44,234 bases of DNA from the NCBI RefSeq assembly GCF_013386765.1, contig NZ_JACARE010000011.1:1-44234 (forward strand), in the 5' to 3' direction. Positions 8,201-16,370 of this stretch are shown here, one piece after another. Under the pieces are notes generated by a model. That model searched no databases, was not told the DNA's origin, and was given only the letters and a program-made list of their open reading frames with translations. The position numbers and the translations under genes were made by a program. The stretch's first letter is position 1, and each line of letters opens with the position of its first letter. This stretch comes from Pseudomonas yamanorum. Lineage in GTDB: Bacteria > Pseudomonadota > Gammaproteobacteria > Pseudomonadales > Pseudomonadaceae.

Positions 8201-9775
8201 CTAGACCGCAATCGCCCCCGCCCTGCCCGGCTCCACCACAAATGACTTGAGGGTCGAGACACTGGCATGTGGGTCCCGGGGATCGGAAATCACCCGGAAG
8301 TTCGTCAGCATAGTCTTCTCCTCAAGTGCCACCGACACATAGCCGCGCTGGCGGCTGTCGAAAAACTTCACATGGGGGTTAAGCGGCAGGATCGAACTGA
8401 AGGCCTCGAATGGCGGCCCGTCGGAGGTCACCGACGTGCCGACGAACTCGGTGGCGATTACCGGCGAGTCCGGGTTATTGGCATCGGTGTGCAGGTCGGT
8501 GGTCCAGAACGAGTGAATATCACCGCCCCAGAACACCGGATTATTCACCCGGCGGCGCTCGATAGAGGCCAGCACCCGCTCGCGGGTCGCGATATAGCCA
8601 TCCCAGCCATCCGTCCAATGGCCCAGCGCCTTGCTCTCGGGGTCACGTTGAATCAGCGGCGCCACCAGCAGGTCCTGGGCGATCACGTTCCACTGTGCCC
8701 GGGACTCGGCAAAGCCCCGGTCCAGCCACGCTTCCTGCTCCCAGCCAAGCATGGTGCGCCGGGGGTTGCGCAGGTCAATGCAGCTGTCATCCGCGATATG
8801 CCCCTTGCGACTGCCGTTTGCTGAAATACACGGTTGCTCGGAGCGATACTGCCGGCCGTCCAGCACGTGGAAACGTGCCAGTCGCCCGTAGTCCAAACGC
8901 CGATAGACACGCATGTCCGGCCCGCGCGGCAGGCTGCTGGCCCGCAGCGGCATATGTTCATAGAACGCTTGGTAAGCCGCTGCACGCTGCTTGAGAAACG
9001 CCGCCACCGGAATGCTCGGGTCCTGGGACCACTGGCTGGCGTAGTCGTTTTGCACTTCGTGATCGTCCCAGGTCGCCACGCTGGGCGCCGCAGCATGCAG
9101 CGCCTGCAAATCCGGATCGGTCTTGTACAGGGCGTAGCGGTTGCGGTAATCCGCAAGATTCAGCGCATTGCCGCTGCCGTGGGGACGAATGATCTTGCCG
9201 GAGTCGGCCGCATAGGAACTGTCGTAGATGTAGTCACCAAGGAAAAACACCAGGTCCGGCTGCTCAGCGGCCAAATGGCGATAAGCGCTGAAGTAGCCTC
9301 GCTCCCAATGGGAACAGGAGACAAAACCCAACCGGGCCGACGCCATGGCATGCAACGCTGGCGCCGTGCGCGACTGGCCTACCGGGCTTTGCGCACCGAG
9401 GCCTTCAAACTGGTACCAGTAAGGCCGGCCTGCCTCCAACCCGGCCACTTCCACATGCACCGAATGGGCGAAACGCTCGCTGGCCATGACCTCACCCCGA
9501 CGCACAATGTGGGTCATCGCCGCATCACTGGCCACTTTCCAGCGTACCGGCACCGCCCGGCTCAATCCGCCGCGGCCATCTGCGGCATTGAACAGCGGCG
9601 CGAGGCGTGTCCAGATCACGAAACCATCGGGCAATGGATCGCCTGAAGCCACCCCCAGGGTGAAGGGATAGTCGATGCCCGCACTGCGGGCGAACGGGCT
9701 GAGGATCGAAAACGCCGTGGCAACCGCCAGGCCGCCCAGGACCCTGCGGCGACCTGGGTCTGGCAGATGGCTCAT
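8201..9775 (-). CDS. phoD: Alkaline phosphatase D / phosphodiesterase, PhoD family
   Basis: 524 aa from the chosen start. The N-terminus carries a twin-arginine signal (GRRRVLGGLAVATAF) for Tat export. The mature protein starts with the PhoD N-terminal domain (FTLGVASGDPLPDGFVIWTR) and continues with metallophosphatase motifs, including GDYIYD and WDDHEVQND. PhoD enzymes hydrolyse phosphomonoesters and phosphodiesters outside the cytoplasm and use Ca2+/Fe3+. The start at 9775 overlaps the stop of the acetyltransferase gene by 4 nt (ATGA). A longer in-frame start at 9811 would put 12 residues before the Tat motif and is less likely. Often under phosphate control, but I found no convincing Pho box. 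Confidence 0.93.
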   Translation of the reverse strand: MSHLPDPGRRRVLGGLAVATAFSILSPFARSAGIDYPFTLGVASGDPLPDGFVIWTRLAPLFNAADGRGGLSRAVPVRWKVASDAAMTHIVRRGEVMASERFAHSVHVEVAGLEAGRPYWYQFEGLGAQSPVGQSRTAPALHAMASARLGFVSCSHWERGYFSAYRHLAAEQPDLVFFLGDYIYDSSYAADSGKIIRPHGSGNALNLADYRNRYALYKTDPDLQALHAAAPSVATWDDHEVQNDYASQWSQDPSIPVAAFLKQRAAAYQAFYEHMPLRASSLPRGPDMRVYRRLDYGRLARFHVLDGRQYRSEQPCISANGSRKGHIADDSCIDLRNPRRTMLGWEQEAWLDRGFAESRAQWNVIAQDLLVAPLIQRDPESKALGHWTDGWDGYIATRERVLASIERRRVNNPVFWGGDIHSFWTTDLHTDANNPDSPVIATEFVGTSVTSDGPPFEAFSSILPLNPHVKFFDSRQRGYVSVALEEKTMLTNFRVISDPRDPHASVSTLKSFVVEPGRAGAIAV

Positions 9776-10347
9776 AGCGGGTACTCGCTGGCTTCGAGCG
9801 GATTCTGCCAATCCTTGCGCAATACGCCGAACATCGACAGGTCTTCATAGACCCCGTCCTTGAGGAAGGCGCCTTGCTGGCAGCCCTCGTAACGCAAGCC
9901 GATTTTCTGCATCACCCGGGCCGACGCTTTATTACGGGTAAAACACTGCCCTGCGATACGGTGCAGCGCCAATTCGCTGAAGCCAAAGTGCATCAGCCCA
10001 CAGGCGGCTTCGGCGGCGTAGCCACGGTCACGGCAATGCGCCGCCACCCATCCACCCAGCAGCCCGCTGTGATGATTGGCCGACAGGCGAATGCTGGCCA
10101 TCCCCACGAACTCTTGCGTTTCCCGCAGGTGAATGCCGAGACCCAGCGCCGTCGCCGAACGATACTTTTCTTCAAGTTCACCGATAAACGCGTGGGCCAC
10201 GTCAAGGGTATAGGGCGATGGGATAGTCGCAGTGTTTTCGGCAATCAGCGGCCCGTTGGCCAGGGCACAAAGCACCTCGGCCTGGTCCTTGTGTAACGCT
10301 TTCAACACCAATCGCGGGGTGGATAAAAAAGGTAGGGCAACGCTCAT
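9772..10347 (-). CDS. GNAT-family N-acetyltransferase (RimJ/RimL type)
   Basis: 191 aa. It opens with the typical ...LSTPRLVLKAL strand and has the acetyl-CoA pyrophosphate loop in CRDRGYAAEAACGLM and the C-terminal N-K-A-S-ARVMQKIGL motif of RimJ/RimL-like enzymes. It would acetylate an amine, possibly a protein N-terminus, in the cytosol; the substrate is not identifiable. It is the first gene of a two-gene minus-strand operon with phoD (4-nt overlap). An acetyltransferase coupled to an exported phosphatase is not an obvious functional pair. It is divergent from exbD. Confidence 0.88.
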   Translation of the reverse strand: MSVALPFLSTPRLVLKALHKDQAEVLCALANGPLIAENTATIPSPYTLDVAHAFIGELEEKYRSATALGLGIHLRETQEFVGMASIRLSANHHSGLLGGWVAAHCRDRGYAAEAACGLMHFGFSELALHRIAGQCFTRNKASARVMQKIGLRYEGCQQGAFLKDGVYEDLSMFGVLRKDWQNPLEASEYPL

Positions 10348-10379
10348 GACAGAGGGCTCTGGAAATAAATTCTCCCAGA

Positions 10380-10414
10380 ATGTACGCGCACCGTGTCAGT
10401 TTCATTACGTACAT
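10380..10414. promoter_or_regulatory. Inverted repeat in acetyltransferase/exbD divergent region
   Basis: ATGTACG (10380-10386) and CGTACAT (10408-10414) form a perfect 7-bp inverted repeat separated by 21 nt, about 33 nt upstream of the acetyltransferase start codon. The 189-nt gap (10348-10536) is also AT-rich near 10455-10480, fitting a promoter for exbD. The palindrome could be an operator shared by the two divergent operons; this is inference. Confidence 0.3.
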
Positions 10415-10536
10415 AAATAATCCGCTTGCCTGCTTGCGAGTGCCGTAATAGAGCCTTAAAAGCTTAAATTAATGTTAACCATTCGGTCATTTTTCGTTGC
10501 TAGCGTGTCGCCCCTAATCAACAACGGGGTAGCGGC

Positions 10537-10944
10537 ATGAGAACTTGGGATGAACCCAAAAAGCGCAAGGCACACATCGAACTGATCCCGATGATCGACG
10601 TGATGATGTTTCTTTTGGTGTTTTTTGTACTGGTGAGTTTGAACGTGATTCCCGCCCTGGGCATGAAGACACAATTGCCGAGCGCCAGCAGTTCACAGCA
10701 GCTCAAGCCACAAAATAAATTCATCTTGACCCTGGGCCTGGACGGCCAGCTGCAGCTCGATGGCAAGGACATGACGGTCGACGCGCTGGTGCCTGCACTC
10801 AAGGCCGGCGAGAAGCCAGACACCAAGTCGACCATCATCGTCAACAGCGACAAAGGCGTGGAAGTGTCGCGCCTGGTTGAAGTCATGGACACCCTGCGCC
10901 TGGGTGGCTTTACCTCCGTCTCCATCGCCACGAAAAAGTCCTGA
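10537..10944 (+). CDS. exbD: ExbD/TolR-family energy transducer subunit
   Basis: 135 aa, anchored in the inner membrane by one N-terminal helix (about residues 17-40), with the rest in the periplasm. The proton-path aspartate is D21 in IELIPMIDVMMFLLVFFVL, equivalent to D25 in E. coli ExbD. With ExbB it would form the proton-driven motor that energises TonB. It opens a cassette whose other motor gene (exbB) lies at the far end, after the receptor; the usual order is exbB-exbD-tonB. The tonB start follows its stop by 2 nt. Confidence 0.92.
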   Translation: MRTWDEPKKRKAHIELIPMIDVMMFLLVFFVLVSLNVIPALGMKTQLPSASSSQQLKPQNKFILTLGLDGQLQLDGKDMTVDALVPALKAGEKPDTKSTIIVNSDKGVEVSRLVEVMDTLRLGGFTSVSIATKKS

Positions 10945-10946
10945 TC

Positions 10947-11678
10947 ATGTATGCCTTGTTTCGTGCGCGTCGGCTGCTGGGCAGTGTCCCGGCCCTGATC
11001 GCCCTGGTGCTGATTGCACTGGGTATCCAGTCCCAACCCCTGAAAATCCAGCCGCAGTACGACGAGTCGGCGGTTGAACTCGCCCTGGTCGAACCCGAGC
11101 CAGAAGCAGTGCCCGAGCCCGTGGTTGAAGAACCTCCGCCACCGGTGATCGAAGACGAAGAGGCCGAGCCTGCCCCGCCGCCTCCACCACCCAAGCCAGT
11201 GCCAAAACCACTGCCAAAACCTGAGCCAAAACCAAAACCGGTACCCAAGCCGGTGGCCGCCAAACCAACGCCAGCACCTGCGCCGGCCCCGGTCGCCGCC
11301 AAGCCCGTGCAAGCCGCTCCCGCCCCTACCCCGGCACCCGCCGCGCCACCGGCACCGCCGAAAGTCGACGGCCAGGCGCTGGAAGGCGGTTACCTCAAGG
11401 GTTTGCGCAACGAGCTGGACACGTACAAGCAATACCCCACCGGGCGCCAGGCGTCCCTTGAACGCCCCAGCGGCGAGGTGGTGGTCTGGTTAATGGTGGA
11501 CCGCCAAGGCCGCGTCCTCGACTCCGGGATCCAGACCCCGGCGCCGAGCATGCTGCTCAACCGGGCCGCCACCAACAGCCTGCGCCGTATCAAGCAGGTG
11601 AAACCGTTCCCCGAACAAGCCTTCGGTGGACGTAACGAGCAGCGCTTCACCGCCACCTTCAACTACAGCGTGCAATAA
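10947..11678 (+). CDS. tonB: TonB-family protein
   Basis: 243 aa. A single N-terminal membrane anchor (about residues 11-27) is followed by a long periplasm-spanning Pro/Glu/Lys-rich region (about 45-143, with repeated KP and EP units) and a C-terminal TonB domain (about 145-243) with the YP motif in TYKQYPTGRQA. It transmits energy from the ExbBD motor to an outer-membrane receptor. Position between exbD and the receptor gene implies a dedicated TonB rather than the housekeeping one. The gap to the receptor ATG is 24 nt, with AGGA at 11691-11694. Confidence 0.92.
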   Translation: MYALFRARRLLGSVPALIALVLIALGIQSQPLKIQPQYDESAVELALVEPEPEAVPEPVVEEPPPPVIEDEEAEPAPPPPPPKPVPKPLPKPEPKPKPVPKPVAAKPTPAPAPAPVAAKPVQAAPAPTPAPAAPPAPPKVDGQALEGGYLKGLRNELDTYKQYPTGRQASLERPSGEVVVWLMVDRQGRVLDSGIQTPAPSMLLNRAATNSLRRIKQVKPFPEQAFGGRNEQRFTATFNYSVQ

Positions 11679-11702
11679 GCACACACCACCAGGACGACAG
11701 TG

Positions 11703-13985
11703 ATGAAGTTCACCCGGATTCATCTGGCACTCGTTGCCGCGACGAGCATGACCCATGGAGTGGTCATGGCAGACACCAGCGACAGTGACGTCGGGACTAT
11801 TGGGGTACAGGGCAAGGCAACCGCGGGGGGCGGTTACATGGTCCAGGAAGAGAGCGCGAAGGGCCGCTCGACCATCACCAAGGAAGCGTTGGACAAACAG
11901 ACCGCCACCGGCAACGCGATCGACAAGCTCAAGTACACCCCGGGCCTGAACATCTCCAGCGAAGACAACACCGGCCTCTCGGGTTTCCGCTTCACCATGC
12001 GCGGCATGAACTCCGACCAGGTGGGCATGTCGGTGGACGGCATGCCGATCAACGACTCCGGCAACTACGCGCTGTACTCCAACCTATTGGGCGACCCGGA
12101 AAACATCGACCAGATCTTCGTCACCCAAGGCTCGTCGGAAGCCGACGGCCCGCACATCGGTTCCAGCGGCGGCAACATCGGCATCGTGACCATTCGCCCC
12201 ACCAAGGAAACCGGTGCCTTCGTCAAGCAAGTGGTCGGCAGCAACGCCACCCGCAAGACCTTTGCCCGCCTCAACACCGGTGAAGTCAACGGCCTGAGCA
12301 ACTGGCTGTCGGCCTCCCACACCGAAGGCCAGATGTGGCGCGGCTCGGGTGCCGTGCGCGCGAACAAGGTGGAGTGGAACAGCTTCTTCGACGCCGGCAA
12401 CGGCAACACCGCCAACCTGATCCTCAAGTACCACGAGCAGGACAACAACAGTTACAGCCAGTTGACCAAGTCGCAGTTCCAGCAGTATGGCCGCAAGTAC
12501 GACCCGTACCCGGCGACACCGGCGGTGGGCTCCAACGGCAAGATCAGCAGCTACTACGACCTGGCGCAGAACCCGTTCCAGACCTTCACCGCCGTGCTCA
12601 ACACCCAGTACAAACTGAGCGACAACCTGTCCCTCTCGGTGATCCCGTATTACTACTACGGCAACGGCAGCGGCGTGGGCTCCTCCGCGTACGCGCTGAA
12701 CAGCGGCTCGAACAAGGGCGGCGTGTTCGACCTCGGCAACCTGCCGACGCAGGCTCAATACAACGCCGACGGCTCCGCGACGACCGGCGTCTACTACCGC
12801 CCTTCGCGCACCCAGACCTGGCGCCCGGGCATTACCACCAAGCTGAACTGGGACCTGGGCGACCACAGCCTGCAATTCGGCTACTGGTACGAACGCGCCC
12901 GCCAAAGCCAGACCCAACCGTTCATTGCCCTCAAGAACAACGGCAAGCCAAGCGACACCTGGCCTGACGGCAACTCCGTGGTCGACGCCAACGGCAACAC
13001 CGTACAAGGTCGCGACCGCTACACCGTGACCCCGGCGCAGAAAGTCTGGGCCCAGGACACCTGGTACATCAATTCGGACTGGACCCTGATCGCCGGCCTT
13101 GCCTACATGAATGTCGAACGTGAAGGCACCAACCACGGCAGCCTCACCGAGCAACCGGGCAAAGCCGACCAGACCTACAACAAATTGCTGCCCAACGCCG
13201 GCCTGAAATACCAGATCGACGAGCGTGACCAGTTGTTCTACAGCCTGTCGCGCAACATGCGTATTCCGCAGAACTACGTGCTGTACGACAAGGGCGTGGG
13301 TTCGCTCGACTCCAAGCCGGAACTCAGCTGGAACCAGGAACTGGGCTGGCGCTACACCGGCGAAGACAGCACCCTCGCCGCCACCCTGTTCTACATGCAG
13401 TTCAAGAATCGCCAGTTGACCTCCCTGGACAGCAACGGTGATTCGGCCGACATCAACGCCGGCACCGTCATCAACAAAGGCCTGGAGCTGGAGTGGAGCG
13501 GCAAGCTGCCGCACAACTTCAACTACTACACGTCCTACACCTACACCAGTTCCAAGCAGCAGGACGATTTGACGGTGTACAGCGCCGGCAAGCCGATCGT
13601 CTTGCCCACCAGTGGCAAGCAGTTCGCCAACGTGCCGACCAACATGCTCGCGGCAAACATCGGGTATGACGACGGGCGCTTCTACGGCACCTTCGGCGGC
13701 AAGTTCACCAGCAAGCTCTACGGCGACCTGACCAACGACGAAGCCATCTCCGCCCGCACCATTTTCAACCTCGGCGCCGGTATCTACCTGCCGGTGGACA
13801 AGAAAGTGGTCAAGGACGCAACCCTGCGCCTGAACGTCGACAACCTGTTCGACAAGAAGTACCTGGACGGCGTGTACACCACCAAGACCAACTCGGCGAG
13901 CTACAGCGGTTTCCGCGATGGCGACCCGGCTTACATCGTTGGGCTTGACCGCACCGTAACCGTTTCCCTTGAAGCCAATTTCTAA
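11703..13985 (+). CDS. TonB-dependent outer-membrane receptor
   Basis: 760 aa. A 23-residue signal peptide (cleavage after VVMA) is followed by a likely TonB box (VGTIGVQG, residues about 29-36), a plug domain (about 50-185, with FRFTMRGMN and SVDGMPIND) and a 22-strand barrel ending in aromatic Phe (VSLEANF). No N-terminal signalling (STN) domain is present, so it is a transporter rather than a sigma/anti-sigma-coupled receptor. ATG at 11703 fits the AGGA better than GTG at 11700. The ligand is unknown. Lying between tonB and exbB with a PLD-like exported enzyme beyond, it may take up a product of that enzyme. Confidence 0.93.
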   Translation: MKFTRIHLALVAATSMTHGVVMADTSDSDVGTIGVQGKATAGGGYMVQEESAKGRSTITKEALDKQTATGNAIDKLKYTPGLNISSEDNTGLSGFRFTMRGMNSDQVGMSVDGMPINDSGNYALYSNLLGDPENIDQIFVTQGSSEADGPHIGSSGGNIGIVTIRPTKETGAFVKQVVGSNATRKTFARLNTGEVNGLSNWLSASHTEGQMWRGSGAVRANKVEWNSFFDAGNGNTANLILKYHEQDNNSYSQLTKSQFQQYGRKYDPYPATPAVGSNGKISSYYDLAQNPFQTFTAVLNTQYKLSDNLSLSVIPYYYYGNGSGVGSSAYALNSGSNKGGVFDLGNLPTQAQYNADGSATTGVYYRPSRTQTWRPGITTKLNWDLGDHSLQFGYWYERARQSQTQPFIALKNNGKPSDTWPDGNSVVDANGNTVQGRDRYTVTPAQKVWAQDTWYINSDWTLIAGLAYMNVEREGTNHGSLTEQPGKADQTYNKLLPNAGLKYQIDERDQLFYSLSRNMRIPQNYVLYDKGVGSLDSKPELSWNQELGWRYTGEDSTLAATLFYMQFKNRQLTSLDSNGDSADINAGTVINKGLELEWSGKLPHNFNYYTSYTYTSSKQQDDLTVYSAGKPIVLPTSGKQFANVPTNMLAANIGYDDGRFYGTFGGKFTSKLYGDLTNDEAISARTIFNLGAGIYLPVDKKVVKDATLRLNVDNLFDKKYLDGVYTTKTNSASYSGFRDGDPAYIVGLDRTVTVSLEANF

Positions 13986-14002
13986 CTGCGAGGCTCAGAA
14001 TC

Positions 14003-14650
14003 ATGGACATGAACCTGCTTCACCAAATCACCTTTTATGTGATGTACGCCGCGCTGGCGATTGCGATCTTCATCACCATCGAACGGGGCATCTACTTCGC
14101 CTACGTACGCCGCCAGGCCCGCGCGCTGACCGAAGTGCTCGGCGCCAACGTGCACAGCGAACGCGACCTGCCGCAAAACCTGACCCGCCGCGACAGCCTG
14201 CCGTTGAACATGGTGCTGCCGATCCTCGCGCAGAAGTCTTCCCATGGTTCGCGCAAGGACCTGGACGACGAAATCGAAACCCAGTACCTCAAGACCCGCG
14301 CGCCGCTGTCCCGCAGCCTGTGGATCATCGAAACCATCACCACCGCCGCGCCGTTGCTGGGCCTGCTGGGCACCATCCTCGGCATCATCGACACCTTCAA
14401 GGCGCTGGCCAGTGCCGGCGTGTCCGACCCGGGCCAGATTTCCGGTGGCATCGGTACGGCCTTGTTCGCCACCGGCCTGGGTATCGCCATCGCCCTGTTC
14501 TGCGTGGTGTTCCACAACTTCTTCCAGGACAGCCTGGAGCGCATCAACGACCAGCTGAAAATCCTGCTGATCCGCGCCGCAATCGGTGCCCGCGTACAGG
14601 GTGAAGTGCCGCACCTGGTGCCGACGCCGCTGTACACCCGCACTGCGTGA
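14003..14650 (+). CDS. exbB: ExbB/TolQ/MotA-family proton channel subunit
   Basis: 215 aa with three membrane helices (about residues 8-33, 106-135 and 150-175), as in ExbB. The second and third helices hold the conserved small-residue and Thr positions (TTAAPLLGLLGTILGIIDTF; GGIGTALFATGLGIAIAL). It forms the pentameric channel around the ExbD dimer. GAGG 9 nt before the ATG supports the start. It is separated from its partner exbD by tonB and the receptor gene, an unusual order. A strong terminator follows at once. Confidence 0.93.
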   Translation: MDMNLLHQITFYVMYAALAIAIFITIERGIYFAYVRRQARALTEVLGANVHSERDLPQNLTRRDSLPLNMVLPILAQKSSHGSRKDLDDEIETQYLKTRAPLSRSLWIIETITTAAPLLGLLGTILGIIDTFKALASAGVSDPGQISGGIGTALFATGLGIAIALFCVVFHNFFQDSLERINDQLKILLIRAAIGARVQGEVPHLVPTPLYTRTA

Positions 14651-14657
14651 CCTTCCC

Positions 14658-14692
14658 GGGGCGGGCGCAGCACGCGCCCGCCCCTTCTTTTT
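14658..14692 (+). terminator. Strong intrinsic terminator after exbB
   Basis: GGGGCGGGCGC and GCGCCCGCCCC form an 11-bp perfect stem with a 5-nt loop, followed by TTCTTTTT. It ends 16 nt before the start codon of the PLD-like gene, so that gene depends either on readthrough or on a promoter inside this segment. Confidence 0.88.
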
Positions 14693-14708
14693 GCCCGATG
14701 AGACGCCT

Positions 14709-15926
14709 ATGTCCATATCGCTGAAGTTCCGTATCGCCGGCCTCGCAGGCCTGCTCCTCAGTCCGCTTGCCCAGGCGGACTTTTCAATTCCGGGGTTTGA
14801 GCTGGTGCACACCGTGCCGGTGGACACCCAACTGGGAACCGCGGACCTGCGCCAACCAGGCCCGGTGTGGATCGGGCTGTTCGACGGTGCGAAAAGCCGC
14901 ATCGACATCGGCCAGTTCTACGCGGCGGACCATCCCGGCTCGGTGATGGACACGGTGATTGAACACCTGGAAGCCGCTGGCAAACGCGGGGTGAAAATTC
15001 GCTTCCTGCTGGAAGAAAAAGGCGTGCGGCTGTCGGAAGCCTCCACCCTGGAACGCCTGAAAGCGATTCCCAACCTGACCTTCCGCATCCTGCCCTATGG
15101 CAAGCTGAGCGGCGGGATCATCCATGCCAAATACATGGTGGTGGACGGCAAGCAGGCGTTTATCGGCAGCCAGAATTTCGACTGGCGCTCCCTGGAGCAT
15201 ATCCACGAAACCGGACTGTTGATCAGTGATGCCAACGTCGTCGCCCAGACCCAGGCCATCTTTGATCAGGATTGGCAGGCCCAGGCGGCACTGACCGACA
15301 ACAAGCCTGTGCCCCTGCCCGCCGCGGGCGCTCTACCTGCGCGCACCGGCAACTACCTGGTAGCCAGCCCACAGCGCTACAACCCGCCGGGTGTGGGTGA
15401 TTCACAGCTGGAACTGCCACGCCTGCTGGGCGAGGCGAAAAAGGAAGTGCGGGTGCAACTGCTGGACTACGCGCCGCTCTCCTACGGGCCTGACAGAACC
15501 CGGCCTTACTACGCGATGATCGACAACGCGGTGCGTGCGGCGGCGGCCCGAGGGGTGTCGATCAAGTTGATGGTGTCCAACTGGAACACCGAAGCGCTGG
15601 AATTGCCGTACCTGAAAAGCCTGGCAGTGCTGCCGAATGTCGAGGTCAAGATCGTCACGCTGCCCGAGGCCAAGCAAGGATTCATTCCTTATGCGCGGGT
15701 GATCCACAGCAAGACCATGGAGATCGATGGGCAAGTGGCGTGGGTGGGCACCAGTAACTGGCTGGGGGGTTATTTCGATAACTCGCGCAACCTGGAAGTG
15801 GTGATGCGCAGTGAAGCGATGGCCAAGCGTGTGGGAGATTTACACGAACAGCTGTGGGACGGGCCGTACGCCAAGGCACTGGAAGTGACGAGTGAGTACC
15901 CGCAGCCGCATCCGGGCAAACCTTAA
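14709..15926 (+). CDS. Exported phospholipase-D-superfamily protein, PLD3/PLD4-like
   Basis: 405 aa. A Sec signal peptide of about 23 residues (ends PLAQA) is followed by two HKD catalytic motifs: H139-K141-D146 (HAKYMVVD) and H333-K335-D340 (HSKTMEID). Around them, GSQNFDWRSL, IPYARVIHSK and GTSNWLGGYF closely resemble what I remember of the animal PLD3/PLD4 and poxvirus K4 branch, whose studied members are nucleases (PLD3/4 are 5' exonucleases), rather than bacterial phospholipases or cardiolipin synthases. It should therefore hydrolyse phosphodiesters in the periplasm or outside the cell. ATG at 14709 is chosen because it gives the signal peptide; an upstream in-frame start at 14586 lies inside exbB. 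It follows the TonB cassette on the same strand. Confidence 0.85.
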   Translation: MSISLKFRIAGLAGLLLSPLAQADFSIPGFELVHTVPVDTQLGTADLRQPGPVWIGLFDGAKSRIDIGQFYAADHPGSVMDTVIEHLEAAGKRGVKIRFLLEEKGVRLSEASTLERLKAIPNLTFRILPYGKLSGGIIHAKYMVVDGKQAFIGSQNFDWRSLEHIHETGLLISDANVVAQTQAIFDQDWQAQAALTDNKPVPLPAAGALPARTGNYLVASPQRYNPPGVGDSQLELPRLLGEAKKEVRVQLLDYAPLSYGPDRTRPYYAMIDNAVRAAAARGVSIKLMVSNWNTEALELPYLKSLAVLPNVEVKIVTLPEAKQGFIPYARVIHSKTMEIDGQVAWVGTSNWLGGYFDNSRNLEVVMRSEAMAKRVGDLHEQLWDGPYAKALEVTSEYPQPHPGKP

Positions 15927-15930
15927 GCTG

Positions 15931-15961
15931 TTGCCCGCAAATGGCATGGCTTTGCGGGCAA
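15931..15961 (+). terminator. Hairpin terminator-like structure after PLD-like gene
   Basis: TTGCCCGCAAA and TTTGCGGGCAA form an 11-bp perfect stem with a 9-nt loop, starting 4 nt after the stop codon. There is no clear U-tract downstream, so termination may be weak or the hairpin may serve as an mRNA 3' end. Confidence 0.55.
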
Positions 15962-16043
15962 TATCACATTGCCAGATATCCAGGTTGCACTTTTTCGCCT
16001 TTGCGCTGACCAACCCTGCATAACTCATGGAGGGAGAGCAGGG

Positions 16044-16370
16044 ATGAACAACACACGCAATGGACTGTATGGGGCCGCGCTGGTTTGGGCGGCCATCGGG
16101 CTTGGCGGCTGCGCCAATTCGATGACCACCACCGGTGAGCCCGGGGTGAAGATGGGCGAGAGCTATGAGCAGGTGCTTGCCGTGGTCAGCCGCAACAATA
16201 CGGTGACCAGGAAGATCGACGGGGAAGCATTCCGGGCTGAAGGTTACTCGGAGACGTTCAAGGATTGTCGCAACAAATATTTTATCTTCCAGGGCGCTGA
16301 TGGCTTGCAGATGGTCAAGCTTGAGCCCGCGCCGCATCTGTCGGTCAGCCAGAACTGCCGCCAGCCATGA
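16044..16370 (+). CDS. Small putative lipoprotein, function unknown
   Basis: 108 aa. A basic N-terminus and hydrophobic segment lead to LGGC, a slightly unusual lipobox with Gly where Ala/Ser is common. The mature part contains MGESYEQVLAVVSRN and two further cysteines (in KDCRNK and QNCRQP) that could form a disulphide. ATG at 16044 is chosen because a purine-rich AGGGAGAGCAGGG precedes it and it gives the lipobox; the in-frame start at 15969 does not. Its stop overlaps the next lipoprotein gene (ATGA). I do not recognise the family. Confidence 0.75.
   Translation: MNNTRNGLYGAALVWAAIGLGGCANSMTTTGEPGVKMGESYEQVLAVVSRNNTVTRKIDGEAFRAEGYSETFKDCRNKYFIFQGADGLQMVKLEPAPHLSVSQNCRQP

Noticed and set aside
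10485..10505. Possible Pho box before exbD (CGGTCAT followed by a weak second half)
   Set aside because: Only the first half resembles CTGTCAT; the second half matches poorly, so phosphate control is not supported by this site.
12084..13514. 476-codon minus-strand frame inside the first TonB receptor gene
   Set aside because: Shadow of the receptor reading frame; composition is Val/Ala/Gly-rich and no domain is recognisable.
14586..14708. Upstream extension of the PLD-like protein
   Set aside because: Overlaps exbB and its terminator; the ATG at 14709 gives a proper signal peptide.
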